From Pseudoips prasinana (lineage: Eukaryota > Arthropoda > Insecta > Lepidoptera > Nolidae), in NCBI GenBank assembly GCA_951640165.1, contig OX621237.1, forward strand, positions 11,470,001-11,534,000: DNA of 64,000 bases, given 5' to 3'. Below the pieces are notes generated by a model. That model made no database searches. It worked only from the letters and a program-made list of their open reading frames with translations, and had not been told where the DNA came from. Of this stretch, positions 10,518 through 21,905 are shown piece by piece; within the stretch, counting starts at the first letter, position 1; every line of letters begins with the position of its first letter. The translations under genes were made by a program, and so were the position numbers.

Positions 10518-10630
10518 GCGGGTCGCGGGAAGCTGCTGGATGCGGGCAGCGCAGGACCGGCTATTGTGGAGATCCTTGGGGGAGGCCTTTGTCCGGCAGT
10601 GGACGTCTTGCGGCTGATATGATGATGATG
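10518..10630 (+). mobile_element. RTE-like LINE 3' tip, 113 bp, with target duplication
   Basis: It reads gtcgcgggaagctgctggat through gtggacgtcttgcggctgat and the tail atgatgatgatg. It is the plus-strand equivalent of the ends at 6044 and 51784, truncated to the last ~110 bp. The 9-bp sequence atattcttt occurs at both borders (10509-10517, 10631-10639). Confidence 0.8.
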
Positions 10631-11455
10631 ATATTCTTTTACTTCTTATTACTTTTAGTCAATTACTCACGGTATTACCGTCATGAATTACCTTATGGAG
10701 ACTATGTGTGTTCAGGATATTTCTTATTGCCACGGAAATGGCCGGCCGTTTTGTTCACGTGGGTAAACCAACTTCTGTAGAAGTATATTTATTTTCTCAA
10801 CTGTGAATAAATTTAAAGCCTACTTCGAATTGCGGGAAATAGAAAACGTTGTGTGGTTTTATGAAACCACGATGCAAGTGATACTTTGTATTTTAATGCG
10901 TTAAATTAATTCCCCTTGTTTGGTTGGTTTTGGTGTTCCCTGGTTGACTGGTTTATTTGAAACACTAGCTGTATCGTTATCCATGACGATCAAGTGAGCA
11001 ACAACAACGCTGCTCAAAATAAAAATACTGTGGAGCGCTTGGGCCAATGATTAAGAATGTAAATGCTACAAGGTCAGCTGATGCCAGTCATGGGCACCGC
11101 CGTATTGGCCATGGTAAAGCGACATGCGATATATAGATGAACGAAAAATATGAGCGGATGTAAAAAAAAGATACACTGTAAAGCACTATTAAAATTTAGT
11201 TAACTAATCTGCCAACTGAAACGAAATAAGAATGAAAACCCGATCAGACACAGCCAATTTTCTTGTCGTTGGATTATTGAAAAGTAAAATGAAATCAGTT
11301 TTGCCCGAGGAAATAGGCGAAAATGAAAACTGGATTTGTCAATTTTAGTATTGTTATCTTTTTCATGCTTGAGGGAAACGTAGTCTCGGTGGTAGGGTTT
11401 CCTGGTCAATACTATATAAGTGTATACTACTTCACGCGGGTAGCTAGGTAGAAAG
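10631..11455. other. Unassigned DNA
   Basis: No gene or repeat recognised. Confidence 0.35.
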
Positions 11456-11525
11456 TTAAATACATACATACATAGACTCACGCCTGTTTCCCAGAGGGAA
11501 TAGGCAGATGCAACGGAACGGAAGA
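11456..11525 (-). mobile_element. 3' tip of the 60632-63240 LINE family
   Basis: Catacatacatagactcacg followed by cctgtttcccagagggaata matches the terminal block of the large LINE at 60632-60690, including the (catA)n tail on the plus strand. Only about 65 bp remain. Confidence 0.7.
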
Positions 11526-12103
11526 TAAATGATAACGCTAAATAATCGCTTTTAAAGGCAATTTTATGAGATCCCTACGAAGTTTACAATGACGTGACCC
11601 ACGGCGCGCGGCGGTTTACGTTTACGGATCTCTAGTTTTTGTGGAAGTAAATTACAGCCCATGTTGCTAGCTGATAAATCAGTTAATGTAGTGATTTAGG
11701 TCAGTCTGTTGGAACTGTATTTTTGAACTACTGTAATTAAAAAAAGAACCTAAATTTATTTGGAAGTCCAATTTCATCAGTAAAGAGAATATGTAACTAG
11801 GCAATAATGAAAATTAAAGTCTACAAAAATACTACGAGAGTGGACTGAATGTTGTTTTTAGCATGAAACGGTCCACGATTTCACAACATTCGTTACTTGC
11901 AAATCCAGGAAAAACGCTTCGTTGCTCTCAACTTGTTTCGCCGAGTGAAGATGTCTGTGTAGAATGGTTGAGTACACGAAAGTGTTTTAAAATATCCATT
12001 TATTGTTGATATAAAGTAGCACTTTTCAAATTAATTAATTCTCACTTTGTTAATTTATTTTTACTTTTACTAATACGTTTTTAGTTCAATAAATAAATAA
12101 AAA
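11526..12103. other. Unassigned DNA
   Basis: Nothing recognised. There is a GC-richer patch near 11595-11620 with no frame. Confidence 0.35.
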
Positions 12104-12350
12104 AGGTTTTTATTCACGTACCTAGACTTTAAAAAAGCGCTTCTAAATAGTCAGAACATGTTTGTAGTAACAGTACAGTTAAGTATACATAATATTATCT
12201 AGTTACATATTAGGTATAGACATTTAGGTACACAGATTGTTAAAACATTATAGTATAGTAATGACATTTAGTTAGCTTGTATTAAGTTATTGTCAAGGAG
12301 ATTATGTTTAGGTTTAATTATCAAAATTTATATTTTACTACATATTGTCT
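12104..12350 (-). mobile_element. Retroelement 3' end family, copy B (uninterrupted)
   Basis: Same blocks as copy A (ggtttttattcacgtacc, aaaaaagcgcttctaaatag, attaagttattgtcaaggag) without the Helitron, so it shows the state of the target before insertion. Preceded by (aaat)n on the plus strand. Confidence 0.6.
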
Positions 12351-12599
12351 GAATGGTTCTGTCTATATTAAGGTAAGAATTCAATATTATTATTATGATG
12401 GACCTTGTGTTTATAACGACGGTCGCGCTTTAATGCTACCACCGGATCCAATGCGACCCAACTGAGAAGACCCAGCGAAATAAACTCAGCGGGTTCATCT
12501 ACTACCGGTTTCATCACGGACAGTTGAGACGGTTTAAAATTAAAGATTATAATAATTTTTTAAGTAAAAACTTCTCAAAGTGCATTTAGCAGAGAAGAG
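12351..12599. other. Unassigned DNA with a GC-rich patch
   Basis: About 12395-12520 is GC-richer (aatgctaccaccggatccaa ... aactcagcgggttcat) and preceded by (att)n. It may be a retroposon end, but the family is not recognised with confidence. Confidence 0.25.
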
Positions 12600-12781
12600 A
12601 ACGTTAGTGAACACACTGATTTAGCGTCCCGACGAGAAACGCTTGTGATGCTGTATCGTGTTTACTTAGGCTCCATTCGTATAGAGGGCGCTCGGCTCGG
12701 TCGAGCAATAAATAATGAAATTCATTTACCACTTGTATATTAAACGTGTAGTTGTACAACGCCCGTACTCCGGTAATGAAT

Positions 12782-12997
12782 GACAAACTGGGACTGTCGA
12801 ATGGCCCGATCTGCAGGACCTGTAGGGAAGAAAATGAAACAATGCTGCATATAATATGCAAATGCGATGCATTGGCAAGACACAGAATCGCCATCATGGG
12901 GCTGGCATATCCAGAACCAGGAGACTACAAGGATCTACCCCTAAGAAGCGTACTGGATTATGTGCAGACTTCATTCAGGGCTCTAGGGATAGAATAA
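12782..12997 (+). pseudogene. C-terminal zinc-binding end of a LINE polyprotein
   Basis: The frame reads NDKLGLSNGPICRTC, then REENETMLHIICKC, then DALARHRIAIMGL and ends RALGIE and stop. The spacing C-x2-C...H-x3-4-C is the cysteine/histidine motif found after the RNase H region at the C terminus of several non-LTR retrotransposon ORF2 proteins. Everything upstream (endonuclease, reverse transcriptase, RNase H) is missing, so the fragment is inactive. The preserved stop and frame suggest a fairly recent insertion. The clade (I, LOA, R1 or relative) cannot be fixed from 71 residues. Confidence 0.65.
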
Positions 12998-13088
12998 AAA
13001 CCAGTGGGGGATAGTACAAAAGATCCTGAAGGGTCGAAGTGTTGTACGCAAGTACACCCGAACAAAGATAAGATAAGATAAGATAAGA
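12782..13088 (+). mobile_element. LINE 3' fragment with 11-bp target duplication
   Basis: A 307-bp 5'-truncated non-LTR element made of the C-terminal coding end (12782-12997), a 3' UTR containing ccagtgggggatagtacaaa, and an aagataagataagataaga tail. CGGTAATGAAT is present at 12771-12781 and 13089-13099 as the target duplication. Confidence 0.85.
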
Positions 13089-13516
13089 CGGTAATGAATC
13101 CCTAGATCCTGATAACTCGTGGGTTCTCACACGAGTTAGGCTCCTGTCGGTGACGCTGAAGCGTTTTTACTAGGCTCCTCTCGTATCAAGGGCACTCGGA
13201 TCACTCGATCTCCAAATCAATCAAAATAATGAAATTTGTTTACCACTTGGGTAGGTATTAACGTAAACTTGTACTTTTTTTGGGATAGGACAATGCTCGC
13301 ACTACGGTAATAAATCCCTAGATAGTGACGATTCGTGTCCCCCCACACGAGTTACACTTGTGTCGGTGCCGCCGAATCGCGTTTACTAGGCTTCACTAAG
13401 TATCGAGGGCGCTCGGATCGGTCGATTTCCGAATTCAAATTAATCAAATTTAATTACACTTGGGTATTAACATACATTTTTAATTACAAAGCCCGTACTA
13501 GGGTAATGAATCCCTA

Positions 13517-15704
13517 GATCCTGGGTTTTTACAAACATATGATTGACTAAAAGTAGTTATACCTACCTATTTTTTTAATAGGCCTGTCCATGCGGCCTGT
13601 TTTTGTTAGAATAAAGGAACATAAACTTATGTGTGTAGTCGTCTTTATTGTATGTGTTTGTCTGCTTATGATGATGTCTTAATATACCATAGACGATAAT
13701 ATTTGTACTCCTTCCGTTCTTGTTCTCTTTGGAAAATACACAGCAGCACGCAACTGAAAGCTTCGTTTTATTTAATTACCTAACACCGTGTCTTCAGTTT
13801 TATCACATAAATTGTAGAGATTTTTCTAATAAAAAGCAAGTTACTTAGCTGCAATTTTTCACCGACTTAAAAAAAGGAGGAAGTTCTAAGTTCGACTGTA
13901 TTTTTATTAATTTAGTCCTGTTAACTTAAAATATTAAGACTGTGACCAGTTTGCGAACGCAGGTGGCTCTCAATCAGTAGTTAACTGAACGAAATACCTG
14001 AGAATGCCCTCGCTCAGGGGCCCGCTGAAGTAAAAAGACGGATTTCTACAAAGAGGGTGGGATCGCTGACACGGGATCATAGATCAGGGGTTAAGAGATT
14101 AACGTGATCCTCTAATAACCTGCGGCTTTCTCTAGCTATCTAGGTGGACGACCCGGAGAAGAAATACAGAAAAAGGCTCACTTTTTCATGTTCCTTTGCT
14201 TTTTGCTTCGGTATTTTTTTGACTGCTTGTATTTTACATTGTGGTTGGCTGGTAGCGTGTGTAATCGGCTCCACTTATCCCGTTAACAGTTAGTCAAGAA
14301 GTTTAAACTTCTGAGGTCTATCGTGTGAGCTTAAGCACATAGCCATTTTATTCTTTAGGAACAAGTTAGACACGTGCTTAACTAAAATATTAATAAGGTT
14401 TGAGGAATTCGTTCTAAATTAGATAAGATTTTATTTCAATGATTTATACTCTATAGGTTGTGAACTTATTAGAAATTAAGATATGAACCCGCGAGAATAC
14501 TGCCGACAAACTGTATTGCAGGTTGGCAGAATACATAAAGTGTGAAAAAATGTATTATTTTTAAAGTTACAATATATATAATAAAAAAAAAGGTTTTGTA
14601 CAGCACTTTTCACGAGAGTGACTGAGTTCATGCAATTTTAATAATCATTTTGAATTAAATAAGTTCAAAATGATTCATCTTAACAAAGTAAATCAGCAAT
14701 AAAGTAGGTGCGCCAAGTTAAATGTGTTCAAATCGTCCGTCGGTAAATGTTCTATTATATGGCGTAAGCCTAAAATAGTACCTACATAATAGCCCGCTTT
14801 AAGTCTTTACATCGTAGCTAGCATGGCGCCGTAAACTAGCTAACTTGCATGTTTTTTTGTGCATTCATGGGTCATCGACTAATAAAAATATAAGACAGAA
14901 AACACGACTCTATTACTGCGAGTAGAAATATAGATCGGTCGAACGCTCTATAGAGACAACTCTCACCATGATAGTTATGCGGGCTATGCTCATTAGTGTT
15001 TTTAGGTCACGCTTAAAGATCGAGGTCTCTATTATGTCGAGGGCTGTAATACTTGCCCTTCCGAATTCAATTTTATTTAGGATAAAATACTAAAGTGAAG
15101 AAAAATTTACAAATAGAAATCCAGGGGTCAATAGAAACGGAACAAAATTTTACCTTTGTATGAATATTGTTCTTATCTCTATTTCCTATTTCTATTCACA
15201 ACAATTGATTCAAAGAATTATCAACTAACCGTATTAATTAACTATAATATTTAATTTTTTCTCTAATATCGGTCGGGCGGTCGTATCTATGAAACGAACA
15301 TGGCACATAGAACTGTAACTACTTAAACCGCTTATGATATATTTTCCGTCAGTACCGATGGGGCATCAGTACTTTTTATAAGAACTCAGTATGTTTCAAA
15401 GAAATATAATTATATTACAAATTAAGTTAATCTTCAGTAGAATCGTGGGAGAAATATAACCTAATACACTACAATCATTAATGAACAATAACAGTATCAA
15501 TATCTGATGATGGCACGATCGCATGCCAATGAAAGGCAAAGGCCATTGTCAAGGGCATTTGATAAATGTCATATTTTGTTTTGTACCAAAATCGGCAATA
15601 ATAATTAAAAATGTAAACAATAGAAAATTATGCAAAAGTTTTACACAACATTGAATGATTTTAGGTTTTGATAATGATTTTAAACTTAAGTATTTAAAGG
15701 AAGA
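13517..15704. other. Unassigned DNA with one repeat scrap
   Basis: At 13858-13915 caccgacttaaaaaaaggag followed by gaagttctaag..ttcgactgta resembles a dispersed lepidopteran sequence, also seen at 27245-27302. The rest, including a GC-richer part at 13960-14160, is unrecognised. Confidence 0.4.
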
Positions 15705-15830
15705 ATTATTAGGAAGAGATCGCACTTAGCGATAAGGCCGCCATTTGTACAATCTTACATACTCATAGTTCTTTTTATGTATTATTTATTGGTGTACAAT
15801 AAAGAGTTACTTACTTACTTGTAATTTGCT
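15705..15830 (+). mobile_element. Retroposon 3' end (gcacttagcgataaggccgcc type)
   Basis: Atcgcacttagcgataaggc, then cgccatttgtacaatc, then ggtgtacaataaagagttac and an (ACTT)n tail. I recognise this combination as the 3' end of a common lepidopteran LINE. The AATAAA signal plus simple tail fits. No coding part remains. Confidence 0.6.
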
Positions 15831-16564
15831 AACAAGTAGCTTGTTGGGAAACTATTTCGTAGCAATTCTAATAAGCTAAATCTATTGCAAAACTTTTTTG
15901 CCGATTTTGGTATTTGAGAAAGATTCGCAATTTAAAACGGGAGTATAAACTCAAATCAGCAATTTATTCGTTCGACATGACTGGGGTCGAACCAGAACCC
16001 ACTAACTACCTTTAAAACTGTCATGGATGTTCTCCTGACAACCGGAACCGACGCGAAGGCTTAACCTGCACTCCCAGACAAAGCGTACTTCCTCAACCAA
16101 TCAGACTCCGAAATAATAATTGTTTTACACAAAGATAGTGTGTAAAACAATTATTTAGGTGCGGGAATTGACCATATGACTTCCAAGCGCTATTATCCGA
16201 CTTCATGACACCGCTCAGACATAGAGGTTTTAATTTGGACGCTATTTGTCTTTAATTTTGTCCAGGTTTACGGAATAATTGAAATTAGGACTTTACACTA
16301 TTCAAACACCCCAAAGTACAGATCCACTTCAGAAGTTTAGAACAGTGTTGTAATACAAAGTTATGCTTCTGATTGTCTGTTTTACCTGTACTTGATCGAA
16401 CTTTAACAATTAACGTTTGATAGGTGAACTATTTTTGTGTACTGGAACTAAATTTTTTAACGAGCCTTGTGTTAGAAATTTATTGGTAGAAGTAGTCATG
16501 AAAGGAAAATCATTATGCTCCAACCGTTCGACGTTTTCTCTCTCTCTGTCACTTTCTATTATAC

Positions 16565-16566
<2 letters not shown>
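15831..16566. other. Unassigned DNA with a tRNA-like scrap and a hairpin
   Basis: Around 15975-16015 ctggggtcgaaccagaaccc resembles a SINE head in reverse orientation, and the following accggaaccgacg...ggctta block resembles a SINE body. Degraded. A 15-bp-arm hairpin follows at 16116-16153. Confidence 0.3.
16116..16153. repeat. Hairpin, 15-bp perfect arms
   Basis: ATAATTGTTTTACAC (16116-16130) pairs with GTGTAAAACAATTAT (16139-16153) over an 8-base loop. Confidence 0.7.
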
Positions 16567-16652
<86 letters not shown>

Positions 16653-16653
16653 C
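16567..16653 (+). repeat. (GT)38 microsatellite followed by (GA)5
   Basis: Seventy-six bases of uninterrupted GT dinucleotide pass directly into gagagagagac. Preceded by tctctctctct at about 16540. All reading frames through it are artefacts of the repeat. Confidence 0.95.
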
Positions 16654-17664
16654 AAATATACAGTTTTATACAGCATTGTTTACAGGTTAACGTTTTTTTA
16701 TTTTTCCGTCGTTTCGACCAAGTTGCATGGATCGTGGTCACGGGCTGGTCAGTCGTGTAAATATACCTATGGTTTTATTCATTGAATCATGTAATGCTAA
16801 CACTTGGGTAACTACTATCCCTAGTGTCAGTTGTTTATGACTATACCCGGTATCGGCACCTTAACGTCTACGTGAACCACGGAGACACTTAGAAATGAAA
16901 CAACTTTTGCCCACCCGTCTAAAGGCGGATCCCGCACTTAGGTGCTTCTCCTTTCGGATCGCCTATGGAGCGGTGAGAGTAACTGAGCATAAAAATAATT
17001 CTCATTTTGAAGTCGGGTAAATATTCATGTCATAGACCTGTAAACCGTTGTCATTCTATTAAAACGTGAAAAATAACTTTATACCCCTTTTTACGAAAAT
17101 TGCGTGGACGGAGGAATATTAAATGCTAATATTTTTATATAATAGGCGTTAGAAGTAAATTATTTTAATAAAAAAACATAAACACACTACCATGCTTTTG
17201 ACACAATAACAAACTGAGAAAAGAAGACAAACTGTGTCTAAATAGTCTTTGACAATAGCGAACAAGTGTAATCTGTAGTTATATGAAGAACAACGCCAAC
17301 TGCATATAAAATTATAATAATAATATACAAGTTACTAGACATAATATAGCGAGGTTTTCGGTAGGTAGGTACATACTTTAATAACGCCGAGAAGTATATA
17401 CTCGTATATTATTGTCGGCAGATGAATCAACTGGAAGTCTCGAGGGGATTTCAACTTGAGGAATAAATCACGTAGCGAAATAATTAGGACCACCCTTGGC
17501 AAATCGCTGTACCAAGTTCAATGAAATTAACGTGGTAAAAGTTCAAATTTATTTATTTGAAATATTAAGGCTTATCTTCCCTTTATTTCGTAATGGTTTT
17601 ATTTAAACTAATTTTCAAACTTCTAGTTTTATACTGGACAGTTTTTTTCCTCTAATATTGTCGG
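16654..17664. other. Unassigned DNA with a SINE-body scrap
   Basis: About 16845-16900 (ccggtatcggcaccttaacg ... gaaccacggagacacttaga) resembles a SINE body in reverse orientation. The remainder is AT-rich and unrecognised. Confidence 0.3.
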
Positions 17665-17722
17665 GCGGATTGGCTTCGTTGGTAGATGCTTGCCTTTCAC
17701 GCCGCTGGTCGTGGGTTCGATC
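17665..17722 (+). mobile_element. SINE head fragment (A and B boxes)
   Basis: Ggcttcgttggtagatgctt and gccgctggtcgtgggttcgat match the head of the 54048 SINE with a better B box (gggttcgat). The body is absent. Confidence 0.6.
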
Positions 17723-18261
17723 AGTTCAATCAGTTTCTTAAAGTAGAAGTTAGATTACAAGTCTGAAATTAGTGAAATTTAAAAATTAAAACCTAGACAA
17801 ACACGTGAGCGAGGTAGTACCGAGGCGAATTGATGCAAGTCAAGTCAGTTGAGTTTTATATAATAAAAAATAAAACGTTCGGGACACCTCCATCAGCATC
17901 GAAGTTTCTGTACGAAATCTTTGCAGAAACGAATTTAGTCTCTAAATCTTATCTCAGTATTGTAAACTAAGGTAAGTTTTAACTAAATTCGTTCAGGATT
18001 GAAATTATATAATCGACCGCGCACAGTGCTCGTGTGCTCGACATCAATGAAATTCTGAATCTCGATATCACACTTGTATAACAGAAAGTGACAGACAGAG
18101 GAAAACGTCGCACCGGTGGGCATAATGATTTTCCTCACATGAATTCTTTTACCAATAAATATAATCTTTAGTAGCACAGGTTTATAAAATAAACAATTGT
18201 GCTCAGAGCACACGACTAAAGTAAAACTTAGATATACGAAATATAACTGGCTATGAGAGAA
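17723..18261. other. Unassigned DNA
   Basis: No gene seen. A TATA-like stretch and a GTAAGT are discussed among the findings but are not strong enough to call a promoter. Confidence 0.3.
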
Positions 18262-18317
18262 AGAAAGAGAGCGAAAAGGATAAGCACACATTTGCTTGTC
18301 CTTTTCGCTCTCTTTCT
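18262..18317. repeat. Long hairpin, 25-bp arms with one mismatch
   Basis: The arm agaaagagagcgaaaaggat (18262-18286) pairs with 18293-18317 across a 6-base loop. Purine/pyrimidine-biased arms. Confidence 0.75.
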
Positions 18318-19059
18318 ATCTTCACTAACTTAAATCTCCCTCTCAACTTCCGATCACACTTTTCGTCAAGCGTTCATCAGCTTACTCCCCAAGTCAAACG
18401 TGCGTAAAGAAGTTTTACTTAAAATATCTGCTATTCTATATTACGTATCCCTCTCGGTAACATGCCTTTTTTTGACATGTGCATATTATAAATCCCAATA
18501 TATAAGCAGATTTAATATTGCGCAGCCGATTTTACTGCATTATCCCAAAAAAACTCGAATTTTAATAACATTAATGTTACATAGACATTTTTTGAACAAT
18601 TTATGTCCAATTGTCCTCCTTCTAAGTTCAACAGAACATTACTTTGAATAAATATATAATGTCTCGAAGTCAGCGACAAGCTTGGCTCCGAGTTATCACT
18701 TTGCATATCCAGCGACAAGTTGCATGTCAGCTCCAAGCTCAATATATAACTTTTCCCTACAATATTCCAGTCAATATCCCTAGAATGACATGCAACTTGT
18801 GCAGCAATGCAGTCTGCTATGCGACATAGAAAGGAATGAATTAAATGAATTTTATAAGAAATACTTTTAAAAATGTTTATTTTTGTTGCTCAAAAACAGT
18901 TTCAATTCTAAAATAGGCAGTTTTAGTATTAATTCTCCAAAATGTTGGAATCACTATTACTCTAATCTTAGCTCAAATTTTGGGGCAAACTGTATTTTAA
19001 AACCGGAGATCGTGAGTGAGATCCAAGACAAATAAAAATTACACATTGGGATTATCAAC
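18318..19059. other. Unassigned DNA with a small inverted repeat
   Basis: Agcgacaagttgcatgtcag at about 18710 pairs with tgacatgcaacttgtgcagc at about 18787. Nothing else stands out. Confidence 0.35.
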
Positions 19060-19190
19060 CAATGACAGTGAATGCCTAGCGGTCGTGTTTTAAACCACAG
19101 ATACTGAGGTCCTGGGTTCAATACGGGATCGGGGCAAACGTTGTTAATTGGACTTTTCTGACAAGTCAAACACTTAGTAACAGTCCGGAG
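19060..19190 (+). mobile_element. Degraded tRNA-derived SINE
   Basis: Tgcctagcggtcgtgtttta, then accacagatactgaggtcct and gggttcaatacgggatcggg follow the order of the 6747 SINE, with a decayed B box (gggttcaatac). The body is short. Confidence 0.6.
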
Positions 19191-19194
19191 TCTA

Positions 19195-19435
19195 GTAAAA
19201 CTAGATAATTAAACATAATCTCTTGACAATAACTTGATACGAGCTAGCTAAATATCAATGCTATAATAAAATAAATTTTATAAATGTTTTCATACAATGT
19301 GTACCTAAATATCTATGTTACTAGAAATAATAATGTATACAACTATATTGCTATATTACTACAAACATGTTCTGACTATTTACAAGCGCTTTTTTAAAGT
19401 CTACGTGAATAAAAACCTTTTTTATTTTATTTATT
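19195..19435 (+). mobile_element. Retroelement 3' end family, copy C
   Basis: Reverse complement of copies A and B: ctcttgacaataacttgata ... acaaacatgttctgactatt ... aaagtctacgtgaataaaaa, followed by an (attt)n-like tail. The plus-strand orientation places gtgaataaa as polyadenylation signal. Confidence 0.6.
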
Positions 19436-19486
19436 TTTATTTACTTATTTAAACTTCTCCCCGGTTGTGTTAGAAGCCATTCTAAT

Positions 19487-19722
19487 GGTTGATCATTATC
19501 ATCGTCATGTCAGCCAAAGAATGTCCAAAAACTGCTGGACAAAAGCCTCCCCCTAGAATGGGGCATATGCCATAATCACCACGCTTGGCAGACGGGTTGG
19601 CGATCGCAGTTAGAAGGTCATAGTGCACAGAAAAACGCTACTGCCCGTTCTCTGGTAGGTATTCGATTTCTACGTCCCTCCAGGATGAGATGGGGTGATG
19701 ATATTCTGTGCCGACAGGGGAA
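19487..19722 (-). mobile_element. RTE-tailed SINE-like element, 5'-truncated
   Basis: Shares ctgctggacaaaagcctccc, ccacgcttggcagacgggtt, ggcgatcgcagt and gatggggtgatgatattctg with 27516-27757 and 40833-41091. Its 3' end (plus-strand left side) resembles the RTE 3' end, so it may borrow that enzyme. This copy stops at gatattctg, lacking the outer 5' block. Confidence 0.65.
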
Positions 19723-19768
19723 TAAAGGGAGCACCCGTTCAGAAACACGAGTGCTCTCTCTAACCCCA

Positions 19769-20015
19769 CATAGTTTTTAGGGTTCCGTACTCAAAGGGTA
19801 AAACGGGACCCTATTACTAAGACTTCGCTGTCTGTCTGTCCGTCTGTCACCAGGCTGTATATCAGGAACCGTAATAGTTAGACAGTTGAAATTTTCACAG
19901 GTGATGTATTTCTGTTGCCGCTATAATAACAAATACTAAAAAACTAAATAAAATAAATATTTAACGGGGCTCCCATGCAACAAACGTGATTTTTTTGTTC
20001 GTTTTTATAGATAAT
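19769..20015 (+). repeat. agggttccgtac family, 3'-truncated copy
   Basis: Tttttagggttccgtactca through tagataatggta matches 8098-8335, but includes an extra aaataaaataaatatttaacggggctcccatgc block. It then diverges and lacks the cacttggccggtttttt end. Confidence 0.75.
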
Positions 20016-21747
20016 GGTATTTTTTTAAGGCCTAATTTTTCTCTTACCGTGGAGTTTTACGGCAGTTTAGTGGCAGTTACTGACAGACACTGCTTAAAAA
20101 AGCTCACATACGAAGGTAGCTATATAGTTTCCTTTGACTTTGGTCGCTGTAGCCCAAAATTCGCCAGGAGCACTGATAACATGATTGTGTAAGAAAGTTT
20201 TGACGGAAAACCGTAACACAGTTTCCCCTACAAAGAGTCTACAAGCGTGCCTTATCTGTTCACCATGTTTCTGGTTACGTAAACAATGACTAAAGTATTA
20301 ACGTTGCTAATTATGAAACGCTAATTTGCTTATCCACCCAGCGGAATCACATTAAGGCAAAGTGAACACCAAAGAGAATAGTAATTCTTTAATATTCTCG
20401 TTTGTGTGTTTACGTTATTCGTGTTTCAGTGTAGTCTTATTTAATGTTAAATAAGTAAAATTATAAAATGTTTTTGTATAAAATATGATTACGTTTTTTC
20501 ATAATAAGCTTGTTGCTCGTCATTAGATCTTTGGCGCTGCCTTCTATCACACACTATGAATTGTCTATTTAATTTATATTTAATAAACAAATCGCATCAC
20601 CAATTAAGTGGCGACTACAGAAGGCTCTGAACCATTAGTCTTATCTTATATTATTAAATGTAACCTACATACGCCCTTGATGGTAAAGATTTCATAGTAG
20701 ATATGCGTATTAGTTTATAGTATGGATAATTATATCCATGCTGTATACAAATGACTCGCCTAGAATGACACTCAAAGACCCAACCAAGGGTTTTCTGGCA
20801 CTAACAGGTATTATAATCTCCAGCTTTGTATATTTTTAAAATAATGTAAAAGAAAGGAATAACAACATTTATTTCTGCACCAAATCTACGCAATATAACT
20901 TGATATGCATGTTAACAAATAAAAAACAAAATGTTGCAGTAAAGTATGTAATGGATATATAATTGATACAAACAGTTTTAGTATCTATATACTTACCCTT
21001 TGATTATAGTATGTGCGTTGAATTTGGGAAACAACTGATATAACATATTATTTTTTAATTGATTGCTGAACAAAAATCAACATACAACTCGGTTGCGGAC
21101 GGCCGCTTCTCGAAATTATTACCCCAGGTTTGCCAAAACTTCCACGTAAGTTCACTGTATAGCCAGAAGATACATCTATAAATAAAATATAATCTAAATC
21201 TAATTCAATATGATATAAAATGACAATATATAATTAAAAAAAATACGTAGGTAATTAATGAATCTGTAGTGTAATTTGAAATTACTTAGTAGTTAAGTTA
21301 TTTGTTAATGTTCCTAAGATGTACCTAAATTAGAACTGTGAGAACATTTCAGGTTGCGTAAAGGAGAAAGTGTAATATTCTAGCAGCTTGTTGCTGCATA
21401 CCTGAAACTACCTCTAAATGCCTACGATGTCTTGAAATCACCTGACGATTTGTGGATTCTCTTACCAAGTTTCTTTAGTGATCTTTTCTCCAAGTCAACT
21501 TCTCATTATGATATACCGGCTATATAGTTGTAAATACCTCATAGTATAAATTTAAATGCAACTGTAAAGATAAATTCGATCTCCTTGTCCCCATTTCAGT
21601 ATTTTATTGTCATTAAAATAAGGTGTCACATGACTTCGTCTAGGAATCTTGATGCAGATGCATCAAGAAAGCAGATTTTCGTTCTTAGACGAATGAAAAT
21701 CTGCTTTCAAATTAAATACGCAAAAGATTTACTGTTACTACTATCAA
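20016..21747. other. Unassigned AT-rich DNA
   Basis: A hairpin with 14-bp arms (gaaagcagattttc) lies at 21667-21708. No genes or shared repeats recognised. Confidence 0.35.
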
Positions 21748-21905
21748 TCCTACTAGTATTATAAATGCGAAAGTTTGTGAGTATGGATGTATGGATGCTT
21801 GTTACTCTTTCACGTAAAAACTACTTAATGGATTTTGATGAAACTTTGTAGCTTTTATAACCGAATAACATATATGCTATAATTTACTTTAGCGTCTATA
21901 TTTCT
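21748..21905 (+). mobile_element. Helitron 5' end fragment
   Basis: Starts A|TCCTACTAGTATTATAAATG followed by cgaaagtttgtgagtatgg and gttactctttcacg, the 5' part of a lepidopteran Helitron family also seen in reverse at 27931-28030 and 39587-39743. The 3' CTAGT end is missing. Confidence 0.7.

Larger units (their letters stand above)
12600..13516. repeat. Three-unit tandem array, units about 170-216 bp, split by a LINE
   Basis: Units run 12600-12781 (partial), 13089-13304 (216 bp) and 13305-13500 (196 bp). Each carries a GCGTTTACTAGGCT-like block, gggcgctcgg, atgaaatt...taccacttggg and (a/g)cccgtact, and each meets the next at cggtaatgaatccctagatc. Identity is moderate, so the array is old. 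It is interrupted between units 1 and 2 by the LINE at 12782-13088. It holds no coding frame. Confidence 0.7.

Noticed and set aside
16410..16760. Four overlapping open frames of poly(Cys-Val) and poly(His-Thr)
   Set aside because: They are translations of the (GT)n microsatellite, not genes.
17983..18291. 102-codon minus-strand frame
   Set aside because: No recognisable motif, AT-rich random-like composition, ends in the hairpin at 18262.
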